Shown here one piece after another: positions 1 through 7,653 of a DNA stretch of 64,000 nucleotides (positions within the stretch are counted from its first letter, which is position 1; every line of letters begins with the position of its first letter). The position numbers and the translations under genes are program-made. The notes beneath the pieces were generated by a model, which was given only the letters and a program-made list of their open reading frames with translations, searched no databases and had not been told where the DNA came from. The stretch comes from Candidatus Tokpelaia sp. JSC085 (lineage in GTDB: Bacteria; Pseudomonadota; Alphaproteobacteria; Rhizobiales; Rhizobiaceae): contig QENC01000001.1 in NCBI GenBank assembly GCA_003331005.1, forward strand, positions 186,001-250,000. The letters are read 5' to 3'.

Positions 1-109
1 ATTACCACTATTTCAACAGCTCATTGAAAATTTAGATATCGCTAATGGTGATTATAATATCCACTGGCTGGAAAATTATCTGGCCAAGCAATCTAGTGAT
101 GAGCAATGA
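1..109 (+). CDS. accC: Acetyl-CoA carboxylase biotin carboxylase subunit, C-terminal end (partial)
   Basis: The window opens inside a reading frame (codons from base 2) that ends at TGA 107-109. The visible 35 residues include the string NGDYNIHWLENYL, which resembles the extreme C-terminus of biotin carboxylase (AccC), the ATP-dependent enzyme that carboxylates the biotin of AccB in the first step of fatty acid synthesis. The identification rests on this short tail only. In many rhizobia accC is followed by aat and lies next to accB and aroQ; here it is followed by RNase P RNA, and aroQ lies alone near 14.4 kb, so the neighbourhood has been rearranged. Confidence 0.6.
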   Translation, partial: LPLFQQLIENLDIANGDYNIHWLENYLAKQSSDEQ

Positions 110-176
110 AGATTCTTGCATCATTATTTCATTGATATCCATTTCCATTATATTTTTTTGACATTGATGAGAAAAA

Positions 177-588
177 GGTCAGTTGGCCTATAAGCCGGGT
201 TCTGTAAGGCAGAATAAACTGCGTGGCAGCCATTCATCTGGTACGGATGTTACCATCCGTCTCTAGCAACCTACCCGGATAGTTAACCCGGAAACAGGGC
301 TTGTATAAAAAAGCCTTATATAATATAAGACTGGTCATATACACTATCTCTATTCGGTCTTGCTCCTGGTGGGGTTTACCTTGCCATAACCATTACTGGT
401 CATGCGGTAGGCTCTTACCCTACCCTTTCACCCTTACCTGTATTGTTAGGCGGTTTCCTTTCTGTGGCACTTTCCCTGGGGTCACCCCCGCCGGGCATTA
501 CCCGGCACCGTATTTCCATGGAGCCCGGACTTTCCTCACCATCCACCTTTCGGCATTGGTCTGGCGCGGCTGCCTGGCCAACTGACTA
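177..588 (-). ncRNA. rnpB: RNase P RNA (type A)
   Basis: This is the catalytic RNA of ribonuclease P, which removes the 5' leaders of tRNA precursors. Read on the minus strand, the 5' end (near 588) carries GTCAGTTGGCCAGGC and the 3' end (near 177) carries ATAGGCCAACTGACC. These two ends pair to form helix P1. The 3' flank also holds the conserved string CCCGGCTTATAGGCC typical of bacterial type A RNA. The length of about 410 nt is normal. Pyrimidine-rich sequence follows the 3' end and may help termination. The exact ends are estimated from the P1 helix. Confidence 0.93.
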
Positions 589-594
589 AACTAG

Positions 595-624
595 TGTATA
601 GTATGCTTCGTATTCTGGCAACAA
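595..624 (-). promoter_or_regulatory. Probable sigma-70 promoter of rnpB
   Basis: On the minus strand, TTGTTG (619-624) and TATACA (595-600) are separated by 18 bases, and the -10 box lies about 7 bases before the predicted 5' end of RNase P RNA. The spacing and position fit a housekeeping promoter; the boxes match the consensus only moderately. Confidence 0.45.
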
Positions 625-761
625 TAGTCAATTGTTTTACAATTAAAATAAAAAATTAGATTTTCCTCATTATAGATAACAGCTTTTAAAAGTTCAATCT
701 AGCAACACTTAAAAATATCCTTGCGCTAGGTATCATTCCAGTTATATTGGAACACTCAATT

Positions 762-851
762 GGAGGGGTGGCCGAGTGGTTGAAGGCGCGCGCTTGGAAA
801 GCGTGTATGCGGGAAGCCGTATCGTGGGTTCGAATCCCATCTCCTCCGCCA
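762..851 (+). tRNA. tRNA-Ser (anticodon GGA)
   Basis: A complete class II tRNA. The acceptor arm GGAGGGG (762-768) pairs with CTCCTCC (841-847) with one G-T wobble, followed by discriminator G and an encoded CCA (849-851). The anticodon loop TTGGAAA puts GGA at 796-798, which reads the serine codons TCC and TCT. The long variable arm (TATGCGGGAAGCCGTA) is typical of tRNA-Ser, and the T arm has the GGTTCGAATCC motif. It lies between rnpB and pdxJ. Confidence 0.97.
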
Positions 852-962
852 TCTGTCCGACCCTTATGTTCTCGCTCGCTCAGGAGTGCCAGCTTATGCG
901 GTGTAGATTGTGGGAGAGGATGTCTTCTGGCTCATTCATTGTCATTGAAAGGTGATAGTGCG

Positions 963-1703
963 ATGTCGATTAAATTGTCAGTAAACCTTAATGCGGTTGC
1001 TTTTCTACGAAATCGTAGGGATTTTTCTTGGCCTGATCCAGTTGATCTTGGGCGTATTGCACTCCATGCAGGGGCAGCAGGTATTACTGTACACCCTCGC
1101 CCAGATGAGCGACATATTCGTTTTTCTGATATTGGTGATATCCGTGCGATGCTAGATGATGAGTTTCCGACCTCTGAATTGAACATTGAAGGCTATCCCA
1201 CGAAACATTTTATGGCCTTGGTCGAGAACAATCGAGCCGATCAAGTAACTTTGGTGCCTGATAAGCCAGATCAATCGACATCAGATCATGGCTGGAATTT
1301 TGAAGAAGCTGCTGACTTTTTGCAACCTATTGTATCTTGTTTAAAAAAAAATATGATGCGCGTGTCGCTTTTTGCCAATCCTGATCTTCGTGGACTAGGA
1401 ATTATACAGACTCTTGGTGCTGACCGTGTCGAGTTTTACACGGGATCTTATGGCCGGGTCTGGAACGATGAAGATAAAAAACTGCTGGAACTTAAAAAAC
1501 TTGAAAAAGCAGCAGAGCATGCCTTTTCTCTAGGACTGGCCGTCAGTGCTGGTCACGATTTAACGATTGACTGTTTACCATCGCTTATCAAACGGATTCC
1601 GTATCTTGCAGAAGTCTCCATAGGTCATGGATTGATTGCGGATGCACTGAAATACGGTATAGGGATAAGCGTACAACGCTTTCTTAATGCCTTAGTAGGA
1701 TAG
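963..1703 (+). CDS. pdxJ: Pyridoxine 5'-phosphate synthase
   Basis: PdxJ condenses 3-amino-2-oxopropyl phosphate with 1-deoxyxylulose 5-phosphate to give pyridoxine 5'-phosphate, the last ring-forming step of DXP-dependent vitamin B6 synthesis. The product is 246 residues, normal for the family, and forms a TIM barrel. Visible signatures are [14 protein letters not shown] at the N-terminus (a form I recall from rhizobial proteins, in place of VNIDHI), [39 protein letters not shown] and [11 protein letters not shown] near the end. The start at 963 follows AAAGGTGAT and gives the family N-terminus; an upstream in-frame start would read through the tRNA and is rejected. Its DXP substrate is made by Dxs, encoded near 52 kb. 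Confidence 0.95.
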   Translation: MSIKLSVNLNAVAFLRNRRDFSWPDPVDLGRIALHAGAAGITVHPRPDERHIRFSDIGDIRAMLDDEFPTSELNIEGYPTKHFMALVENNRADQVTLVPDKPDQSTSDHGWNFEEAADFLQPIVSCLKKNMMRVSLFANPDLRGLGIIQTLGADRVEFYTGSYGRVWNDEDKKLLELKKLEKAAEHAFSLGLAVSAGHDLTIDCLPSLIKRIPYLAEVSIGHGLIADALKYGIGISVQRFLNALVG

Positions 1704-2084
1704 TCGTCGATTTCATCAATTGTCCTACAGATCAGCGTGATATGTCATGATGACCAGTCTGACATATCGACATCATGCTGTGCCGCTGATGCTGATGATG
1801 AGTATCCAGGATATAAAAACAGTACTTAACTTCACGTGTGTAAAAAAATTATTTTTCAGTTGAAATTCCGACTTGGGACTATTCATATCCCGCCATCCAG
1901 AATAAAGGATGAGGGTATCAGCAAGATCAGAGACCTCTCATCTTATGAAAGAATCTAGACCGGGAACTGTTTGGACAACGACTTCTACTTCAAGCGTGAA
2001 GTTGACTCTATCGGAACGAGAGAAAACCACTATGCTAATGATATTAGACATCTTTTCTTTTTTTCTTTGAAAGACAGGAGAGGA
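1704..2084. other. Gene-free interval between pdxJ and fpr
   Basis: The convergent genes pdxJ and fpr leave 381 bases without a supported gene. The only structure I see is an inverted repeat, GATATGTC at 1739-1746 and GACATATC at 1761-1768, with a 14-base loop. It lies 36 bases past the pdxJ stop and could act as a transcript end, although no T-run follows it. Confidence 0.5.
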
Positions 2085-2918
2085 TTAACTCACAAAAGCC
2101 CGCTCCACGACATAGGTGGCCGGGGCATTGTTTGCTCCCTCTTCAAGGCCAAATGCCTTGACCATGTTTGCACAGTCCTTCAGCATGGGTATGGAACCGC
2201 AGATCATCATGCGATCTTCTCCAGCGTTTATCGGTGGCAGTCCAGTGTCTAAGAAAAATTGTCCAGATCGCATGGCATCTGTGATGCGCCCCATATGATT
2301 AGATTGTTCACGTGTTGTCATCGGATAAAATGTGAGCTGATTCGATAATTCACCAATTAATGGATCCCTGCGTAATTCAGTCACCAATTCATTCGCATAG
2401 GCAAGCTCAGCTGTCTCACGCGTGGTCTGTATCAAAATGATCTGCTGAAATTTTTCATAGGTTTCAGGATCGCGGACAAGACTTGCAAAAGGAGCTATCC
2501 CCGTCCCAGTTGATAAAAGATAAAGACGCTTTCCGGGCAGGAGCGCATCTAGTAGCAACGTTCCCGTCGATTTTGTACGCATAAGCACTATATCATCGAT
2601 CTTTATGCGTTGTAAATGCTCAGTGAATGGACCATCTGCTATCTTAATTGAGAAAAATTCCAACTCAACATCCCAGAACGGACTGGCAATTGAGTAGGCA
2701 CGATAAATAGGTTTTTCTGCATTAGGAAGACCGATCATGACAAATTCACCTGAACGGAAACGAAAGTTGGCTGGACGCGTAATCCTAAATTTAAATAGTC
2801 GGTTTGTATAATGCTGAATCTGCGTTACCGTCTCAGCAAAAACATTCTTTGGTATTTTATAAGGTAAAAAGGCGTTATTCGCTGTGTATCTGGCAGCAGT
2901 TTTCGAAGACGCAGTCAT
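2085..2918 (-). CDS. fpr: Ferredoxin--NADP reductase
   Basis: A plant-type/bacterial FAD enzyme that moves electrons between NADP(H) and ferredoxin or flavodoxin, often linked to oxidative stress defence and Fe-S assembly. The FAD-binding barrel carries RFRSGEFVMIGL and the RAYSIASP flavin motif; the NADP domain carries STGTGIAPFASLVRDP and MICGSIPML; the C-terminus ends in YVVERAFVS, the tail type of the short bacterial subclass. I chose the ATG at 2918 because AAGGG lies at proper distance before it and homologues begin near here; the frame extends 22 codons further upstream without a ribosome site. The length is then 277 residues. The 2[4Fe-4S]-type ferredoxin gene fdxA at 25.8 kb could supply a partner, but that link is inferred. 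Confidence 0.93.
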   Translation of the reverse strand: MTASSKTAARYTANNAFLPYKIPKNVFAETVTQIQHYTNRLFKFRITRPANFRFRSGEFVMIGLPNAEKPIYRAYSIASPFWDVELEFFSIKIADGPFTEHLQRIKIDDIVLMRTKSTGTLLLDALLPGKRLYLLSTGTGIAPFASLVRDPETYEKFQQIILIQTTRETAELAYANELVTELRRDPLIGELSNQLTFYPMTTREQSNHMGRITDAMRSGQFFLDTGLPPINAGEDRMMICGSIPMLKDCANMVKAFGLEEGANNAPATYVVERAFVS

Positions 2919-3310
2919 GGTATTTGCCCTTGTATCTGTTCTGCAATCATCCAGTAGATCTGGATAACAGTTACTTCGCATCATGCCAATAGCTGTTTTT
3001 CATAGAAGTGCATAAAAAGAGATCCAGATACCAGATATAGGAAGAGATCATGGTTTTTCTGTTAATGACAGATTCAACCTGTGAATCACAAAAAACGCAA
3101 TTCGAACGGTTAGGTTCGTTGATGATATCCGTCTGTGACCTGCTTTCAATGTTGTCTTTCCTATGAAACAAACTTGAAGTCCCGTTTTGTCCAGCCTTTT
3201 CTTCTTGACTGCTTGCATGAAAAAGGTATCGGATGTATTAACCCTCCTGGAGAAGATGGAAAGAGGAATTGAAGCCTATCCCAAAACTTTTGAGATCTAC
3301 ATAGGGCAAA
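2919..3310. other. Gene-free divergent interval between fpr and tsaE
   Basis: This 392-base spacer must hold the promoters of fpr (minus) and tsaE (plus). I saw no supported ORF, RNA gene or strong repeat. A small hairpin, CGAAC-GGTTAG-GTTCG near 3102-3117, is the only local structure noted. Confidence 0.45.
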
Positions 3311-3835
3311 ATGTCTTTTGATCCAGAACAAGATCTCGTAAATAGCAAAGAAAAGATGCTGGTGAAATTTACTGTGCGACTTGCCGATGAAAAAGCAACA
3401 GAACAGCTTGGAGAAACTTTAGCATTTACCCTTGCAAAAGGTGATCTTATCGCTTTGCATGGCAATCTCGGTATTGGCAAATCGATACTTGCCCGTGCGA
3501 TTATCCGCACTCTTGCTGATAACGTTTCGCTCGATATCCCAAGTCCGACATTCACCCTGGTACAAGTTTATGAGAACTTAAGTCTATCTGTAACCCATGC
3601 TGATCTGTACCGCATCAACACCCCTGAAGAAGTAGAAGAGCTTGGTTTTGACCAGGCGCTGGAAGATGGTCTGCTGATCGTTGAGTGGCCAGAAAAATCC
3701 GGAGGACTCTTTGAGAACGCGCAGTTTACCATTTTTCTGGAACAGAATAATACCGGCCGTCTTGCCACTGTTAAGATTGATGATAACGCCTTTAAAAGGC
3801 TGAAGACTCTATATCGCATCTGTAGTCTTATGTAA
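3311..3835 (+). CDS. tsaE: tRNA threonylcarbamoyladenosine biosynthesis ATPase TsaE
   Basis: TsaE is the P-loop ATPase that, with TsaB and TsaD, installs N6-threonylcarbamoyl on A37 of ANN-decoding tRNAs. The Walker A motif is GNLGIGKS near residue 55; the family motifs PSPTFTLVQVYE and HADLYRI, followed by EELGFDQALEDGLLIVEWPEK, are intact. The length is 174 residues. In many rhizobia tsaE is fused to, or followed by, a sugar kinase (AmgK-like) and then murU, addB, addA and trxA. Here the protein stops right after the TsaE domain, and only a damaged addA lies before trxA. An internal start at 3356 is also possible. Confidence 0.93.
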   Translation: MSFDPEQDLVNSKEKMLVKFTVRLADEKATEQLGETLAFTLAKGDLIALHGNLGIGKSILARAIIRTLADNVSLDIPSPTFTLVQVYENLSLSVTHADLYRINTPEEVEELGFDQALEDGLLIVEWPEKSGGLFENAQFTIFLEQNNTGRLATVKIDDNAFKRLKTLYRICSLM

Positions 3836-3870
3836 AAAAGATGCAGGACATCTGAACAGATAGAATAAAT

Positions 3871-3895
3871 GGAGCGTGAGGCTCCCACGTCTTTT
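3871..3895 (+). terminator. Possible weak terminator after tsaE
   Basis: A GC-rich hairpin, GGAGC-GTGAG-GCTCC (3871-3885), lies 35 bases past the tsaE stop and is followed within a few bases by CTTTTC. The T-run is short, so this is a weak candidate. Confidence 0.25.
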
Positions 3896-4139
3896 CTCTA
3901 TTCCTCCAGGAGCAGCGTGCCAGTGTTTGTCCAGGCGTTTATGCAAGGACACCTGATAGTAAGTTTTTATACACGTGATTACACTGGCAGAAACAACAAT
4001 CGATGACTGCAATACTTACCAGAGATTGTAATGTAAGTCAAAAAAGGCATGAGATTGCAGTAAATTATCTGAAGCTTCCCCAGTTGGACACTCGCCCAAT
4101 ACCAAGATATTCTGAATAAGTGTTTTTACTCTTCTGAAT

Positions 4140-4490
4140 GATATCCATTGTTTACCTCTTTTTTCTGAAACAAGCAAAGCTGAAGTAGCAGCTTGAAGTC
4201 AATGGTAAAAAAAGTTGTTTCCGGCCGGATTGACCGTCTTGCCGTTTTTGAAGAATATGTTTTTCTCGCGGATTTCAAAACAGGATACGCACAGCAAAAC
4301 GCAAATGAAATACCAGTCCTTATGCAAAAGGGCACTTTAATACATGACTTCAGCGCTATATCCTAGAACATCCGGCCGGTTCTCATCTATACTCAGCAAC
4401 CCATCCTTTTTAAATTGGATCTGAACAAATTGAATACCCAAATCAGGACAATACCATTCTCTTAGTCTTGAAACACTTGAAGAATGTTTG
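4140..4490 (+). pseudogene. addA: Degraded remnant of addA (C-terminal nuclease part of AddA)
   Basis: No intact gene lies between tsaE and trxA, but plus-strand fragments in shifting frames match the C-terminal region of AddA, the helicase-nuclease of the AddAB double-strand break repair complex. In order: PLFTSFF then SETSKAEVAA (about 4145-4193); VVSGRIDRLAVFEEYVFLADFKTG (4202 frame, about 4215-4290, broken here from a longer run), which keeps the nuclease-core spacing GRIDRL and ADFKTG; then ALYPRTSGRFSSIL and FLNW followed by stops and IPKS (to about 4450). At least two frameshifts and several stop codons separate these blocks. Position supports the call, since rhizobial addA normally precedes trxA directly. 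An antisense ORF of 69 codons over this stretch is chance. Confidence 0.72.
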
Positions 4491-4531
4491 TCCAAGAAGA
4501 TTTATTAAAAATTAAAGTATAACCTGTCCCC

Positions 4532-4560
4532 TTGACGGCACACACCACTCGCGCCATAAC
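4532..4560 (+). promoter_or_regulatory. Probable promoter of trxA
   Basis: TTGACG (4532-4537) and CATAAC (4555-4560) are 17 bases apart and lie 40 bases before the trxA start. The -35 box is near consensus. The reading CTTGAC-N17-CCATAA also resembles an alphaproteobacterial heat-shock (RpoH) promoter, so either sigma factor is possible. Since the ancestral upstream genes are gone, trxA needs its own promoter here. Confidence 0.45.
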
Positions 4561-4599
4561 TGGTAACTGATAGTTAAATCATTTAAAAAGGTTAAAACT

Positions 4600-4923
4600 A
4601 TGGCTATGATAGCAATCAATCAAGATAATTTCGATACAAATGTTCTCAAGGCACATGAACCGGTTGTCGTGGACTTCTGGGCTGAATGGTGCAGTCCCTG
4701 TAAAATGATTGGCCCTTTACTGAATGAAATTGCAACTGAGATGATGGGACAGATAAAAATCGCTAAACTGAATATTGATGAAAATCCAGAACTGGCAAGA
4801 CAATTCGGCGTGCGTTCTATTCCGACACTTTTGATGTTTAAGAATGGTTCTGTCATATCCAATATGGTGGGAGCAGCATCTAAAAGCAGCATCACCGCTT
4901 GGATTAACAGGTCTGTCAAATGA
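4600..4923 (+). CDS. trxA: Thioredoxin 1
   Basis: A small cytoplasmic disulfide reductase that reduces ribonucleotide reductase, peroxiredoxins and oxidised proteins, recharged by thioredoxin reductase. The active site WCSPCK is a variant of WCGPCK with serine after the first cysteine. The fold signatures [38 protein letters not shown] (in two parts) and the cis-proline of SIPT are present. The length of 107 residues is typical. An AAGG lies before the ATG at 4600. Upstream genes that normally precede it in rhizobia (addAB) are lost or ruined, and the folC-accD genes that often follow are absent. Confidence 0.96.
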   Translation: MAMIAINQDNFDTNVLKAHEPVVVDFWAEWCSPCKMIGPLLNEIATEMMGQIKIAKLNIDENPELARQFGVRSIPTLLMFKNGSVISNMVGAASKSSITAWINRSVK

Positions 4924-5366
4924 AGTGTTTGGTATGTTCTGCTCATCCAGTGCTTGGATCCTTGCAGAATCTAAGTGTTTCTTTAAGAATTTGATTCATA
5001 CAAGCTGTCTAATATTTCGAATCCGGAATAGAATACGAATATATAGTTCAATTTATGCTGTATGCTGATAGAGGCCAGCTCTACCGCACCGCTGATCTAT
5101 CTGTACCAGCGACTGACTGTGGTCACAATATTTAAGATACAGCATTGACATTTCACAACTTTCTATCTAAGAAGGAGAGAAATTCCGAATTGACATTGTT
5201 ATAAACCTGCGTTGTTGACAGGTGGATATACTAAAATATGCTGCAAGTTTGTTTGGCATAAGCAGCATGCTCGCTAGCTGTGCTGATGCTAATATGCTAT
5301 GCTAACTAAGATGGACCCAATTGCCTACTTTTCTTTTTTAGAATTCTTGTAGAAGAAACAGGACTA
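4924..5366. other. Gene-free interval between trxA and the BolA gene
   Basis: 443 bases between convergent genes. I found no supported gene. A strong ribosome-site-like string AAGGAGAG (about 5171-5178) leads into no open frame, and two TTGACA boxes (about 5192 and 5214) lack well-placed -10 boxes. In related rhizobia folC and accD often follow trxA, so this may be a deletion scar, but no folC or accD similarity is visible to me. Confidence 0.4.
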
Positions 5367-5672
5367 CTACTCTTCAGGCGCTTTTGCTTCAAGCGTCAAA
5401 GCATGAACACTATGATTTAATTCATTTTCAAGAACATGATACACAGCACGATGACAATCGATTCTTCTCATGCCAGAAAAAAAACGCGATACAACTTTCA
5501 CGTGAAAATGCGTCTCATCAACCTCATTCAACCCAAATGGCCTGCTATTATTATTAGCATGATCACGACGATGACCTCTATGCAAAAAGCTTTCATTCAC
5601 AACATCGAGCATATCAGGGTTAAAGGCAACACGAAGTTTTTTCTCTATCATTTTCTGAACAGTTCTAGACAT
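5367..5672 (-). CDS. BolA family protein
   Basis: A 101-residue BolA-type protein. BolA proteins partner monothiol glutaredoxins and take part in Fe-S cluster handling and, in some bacteria, envelope or stress regulation. The core has the BolA pattern: helix with IEKKLRVAFNP, then VVNESFLHRGH, a charged loop, ETHFHVKVVSRFFSGM and RIDCHRAVYHVLENEL, ending in VHALTLEAKAP. The start is at one of two adjacent ATG codons (5675 or 5672); a further in-frame extension upstream does not look like BolA. It is divergent from the J-domain gene and cobST, the order commonly seen in rhizobia, where the function of the linkage is unknown. Confidence 0.9.
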   Translation of the reverse strand: MSRTVQKMIEKKLRVAFNPDMLDVVNESFLHRGHRRDHANNNSRPFGLNEVDETHFHVKVVSRFFSGMRRIDCHRAVYHVLENELNHSVHALTLEAKAPEE

Positions 5673-5822
5673 CATATATTTCTCACACCATACAGGAGTT
5701 GTCCCGGTGCCCCGTGCAGCGATTTCCATAACATAAAAGATGATATGATGATATAATGTAAGACAAGAAACTAGACTTGAAAAGTCAAAGTCATCAATCG
5801 TTCTCTTCTTAATCTGGGTATC

Positions 5823-6437
5823 ATGTCGATCAATTCAGAATATTTTGACTCCATCCGTATACGCTCAGGCAAAAAAAACGGACATAATACACCGCAATGC
5901 CAATGGGATGGCTGTGGTAAGCCAGGCCTGCATCGTGCACCATCCGGATCCAGACGGAACAGGCAAGAACAGTATTTCCATCTATGCATAGACCATGTAC
6001 GTACATATAATAAAAATTTCAATTATTTTTCCAGTTTATCATATAGCGAAGACCAAAGATTTCAGAAGGATGCCGCTACTCAATGTAGGTTACCCTGGCA
6101 AAAATCTTTAGATGCTACAGTGATGCAAGCATCACAGCATTTTTCACATCTGCGTTCGGGAACAACGGCTTCCTATAGAACCCGCTTACGTAATCCTAGA
6201 AATTCCAAGCATACTGACGACAGATCACGCCAACGCAAACTAAAAATATTAGAAGCGAAAGCCTTGGCTACCCTTAGCCTTAAAGAAAACGCATCAAAAA
6301 GCGATATAAAAGCACAGTACAGAGCACTCATTAAACTGCATCATCCTGATTCCAATGGTGGCGATAGAAGCTCAGAAAACAGATTCCGTGAAATACTGCA
6401 GGCATATAATCTTCTGAAAAAAGCAGGTTTTTGCTGA
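5823..6437 (+). CDS. J-domain (DnaJ-like) protein, type III
   Basis: A 204-residue protein with the J domain at its C-terminus (about residues 140-204). It starts with LEAKALATLSL, has the essential HPD tripeptide in LIKLHHPDSNGG, and ends RFREILQAYNLLKKAGF. J domains stimulate the ATPase of DnaK. The N-terminal part carries a small CxxxxC...C..H-like cluster (CQWDGCGKPGLHRAP, then YFHLCIDHVRTYNKNFNYF), which may bind a metal. This two-part layout is what I recall for the rhizobial J-domain protein next to cobS. It is divergent from the BolA gene. Its start gives the conserved N-terminus, though no strong ribosome site is visible. Confidence 0.88.
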   Translation: MSINSEYFDSIRIRSGKKNGHNTPQCQWDGCGKPGLHRAPSGSRRNRQEQYFHLCIDHVRTYNKNFNYFSSLSYSEDQRFQKDAATQCRLPWQKSLDATVMQASQHFSHLRSGTTASYRTRLRNPRNSKHTDDRSRQRKLKILEAKALATLSLKENASKSDIKAQYRALIKLHHPDSNGGDRSSENRFREILQAYNLLKKAGFC

Positions 6438-6536
6438 TTTTTTAAAGCAATCCCCATTGAAATACCTTGACTGGCATTTGATTAAGAAAACAGGAGAGTA
6501 ATGAAGTAAAATGCGATCACGTTCCAGGAAAGCGGT

Positions 6537-7556
6537 ATGTACTGCCATGGAGAAATGATGCAAAAAGCCACTTCTGTTGTAAGCGATATGCCTGACACTG
6601 TTGTTTTTGCGCGAAAAACTTTCGGTATTGACAGCGATATGCAGGTACCTGCTTATAGCAGACCGGATTCTTATGTCCCCCAAGCTGATCCATATTATCT
6701 TTTTGACCAACAGACAACAGTTGCCATTCTTGCTGGCTTTACTTTCAATCGACGTGTTATGGTTTCAGGTTATCATGGAACAGGAAAATCCACCCATATT
6801 GAACAGGTAGCATCAAGGCTTAATTGGCCTTGTATACGCATCAATTTGGATAGTCATATCAGTCGTCTTGACCTGATTGGGAAGGATGCTATTGTGATCA
6901 GAGATGGCCTGCAGGTAACTGAATTCAAGGATGGTATCTTACCATGGGCTTATCAGCGCAATGCTGCATTGGTTTTTGATGAGTATGATGCTGGGCGACC
7001 TGACGTGATGTTTGTAATCCAGCGTCTTCTGGAAACATCGGGTCGCTTAACTTTACTTGACCAAAGCCGCGTTATTTCCCCTCATCCAGCATTCCGTTTG
7101 TTTGCTACGGCAAACACAATTGGCCTTGGTGACACAACTGGCCTTTATCATGGTACACAGCAAATTAATCAGGCGCAGATGGATCGCTGGTCTATTGTTA
7201 CAGTGCTTAATTACCTGCCGCATGACCATGAAGTGAAAATTGTTCTGTCCAAGGCACAGCATTTTCAGACTGCTGAAGGGAAGGAAATTGTTTCGCATAT
7301 GGTGCGCATCGCTGATCTAACTCGGAAAGCGTTCATTAATGGGGATCTTTCTACCGTCATGAGCCCGCGTGCTGTTATTACTTGGGCAGAAAATGCTGCA
7401 ATTTTCAAAGATATAGGCTTTGCCTTTCGTCTCACATTTCTCAACAAGTGTGATGAACTAGAGCGGCCGATAGTTGCTGAATTTTATCAGCGTGCCTTTG
7501 GAGAAGAATTGACCGAATCACTTGTTAACAGCATTTTTACACACATGCGCCCTTAA
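6537..7556 (+). CDS. cobS: CobS-type AAA+ ATPase (cobaltochelatase small subunit family)
   Basis: CobS is the MoxR-type AAA+ subunit which, with CobT and CobN, forms the aerobic cobaltochelatase that inserts cobalt into hydrogenobyrinic acid diamide. Walker A is [14 protein letters not shown] (near residue 80), Walker B is [15 protein letters not shown], and sensor 1 is [19 protein letters not shown]. The protein is nearly collinear with rhizobial CobS throughout. The ATG at 6537 follows AGGAA at good spacing; ATGs at 6555 and 6558 are alternatives. It is followed by cobT. No cobN or other cobalamin gene is in the window; cobST are known to persist in alphaproteobacteria that lack B12 synthesis, so the substrate here is open. 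Confidence 0.94.
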   Translation: MYCHGEMMQKATSVVSDMPDTVVFARKTFGIDSDMQVPAYSRPDSYVPQADPYYLFDQQTTVAILAGFTFNRRVMVSGYHGTGKSTHIEQVASRLNWPCIRINLDSHISRLDLIGKDAIVIRDGLQVTEFKDGILPWAYQRNAALVFDEYDAGRPDVMFVIQRLLETSGRLTLLDQSRVISPHPAFRLFATANTIGLGDTTGLYHGTQQINQAQMDRWSIVTVLNYLPHDHEVKIVLSKAQHFQTAEGKEIVSHMVRIADLTRKAFINGDLSTVMSPRAVITWAENAAIFKDIGFAFRLTFLNKCDELERPIVAEFYQRAFGEELTESLVNSIFTHMRP

Positions 7557-7653
7557 GCATGAATCAACAATATTACTTTTATTCCTCTGCATGCTTAATA
7601 AGGCAGCCCATGATCCAAAACTCTGCGTGGCTATCGCTGGATCTTTTGGGAAA

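Noticed and set aside
301-585. 94-codon plus-strand ORF
   Set aside because: It lies inside RNase P RNA, whose conserved ends and helix P1 are clear; the frame is chance.
747-962. Upstream extension of pdxJ
   Set aside because: It would translate through tRNA-Ser; the family N-terminus and a ribosome site support the start at 963.
1971-2252. 93-codon plus-strand ORF over the fpr end
   Set aside because: Half of it lies antisense to fpr and the rest shows no similarity or ribosome site.
4126-4335. 69-codon minus-strand ORF
   Set aside because: It is antisense to the addA remnant, whose plus-strand fragments show real family motifs.
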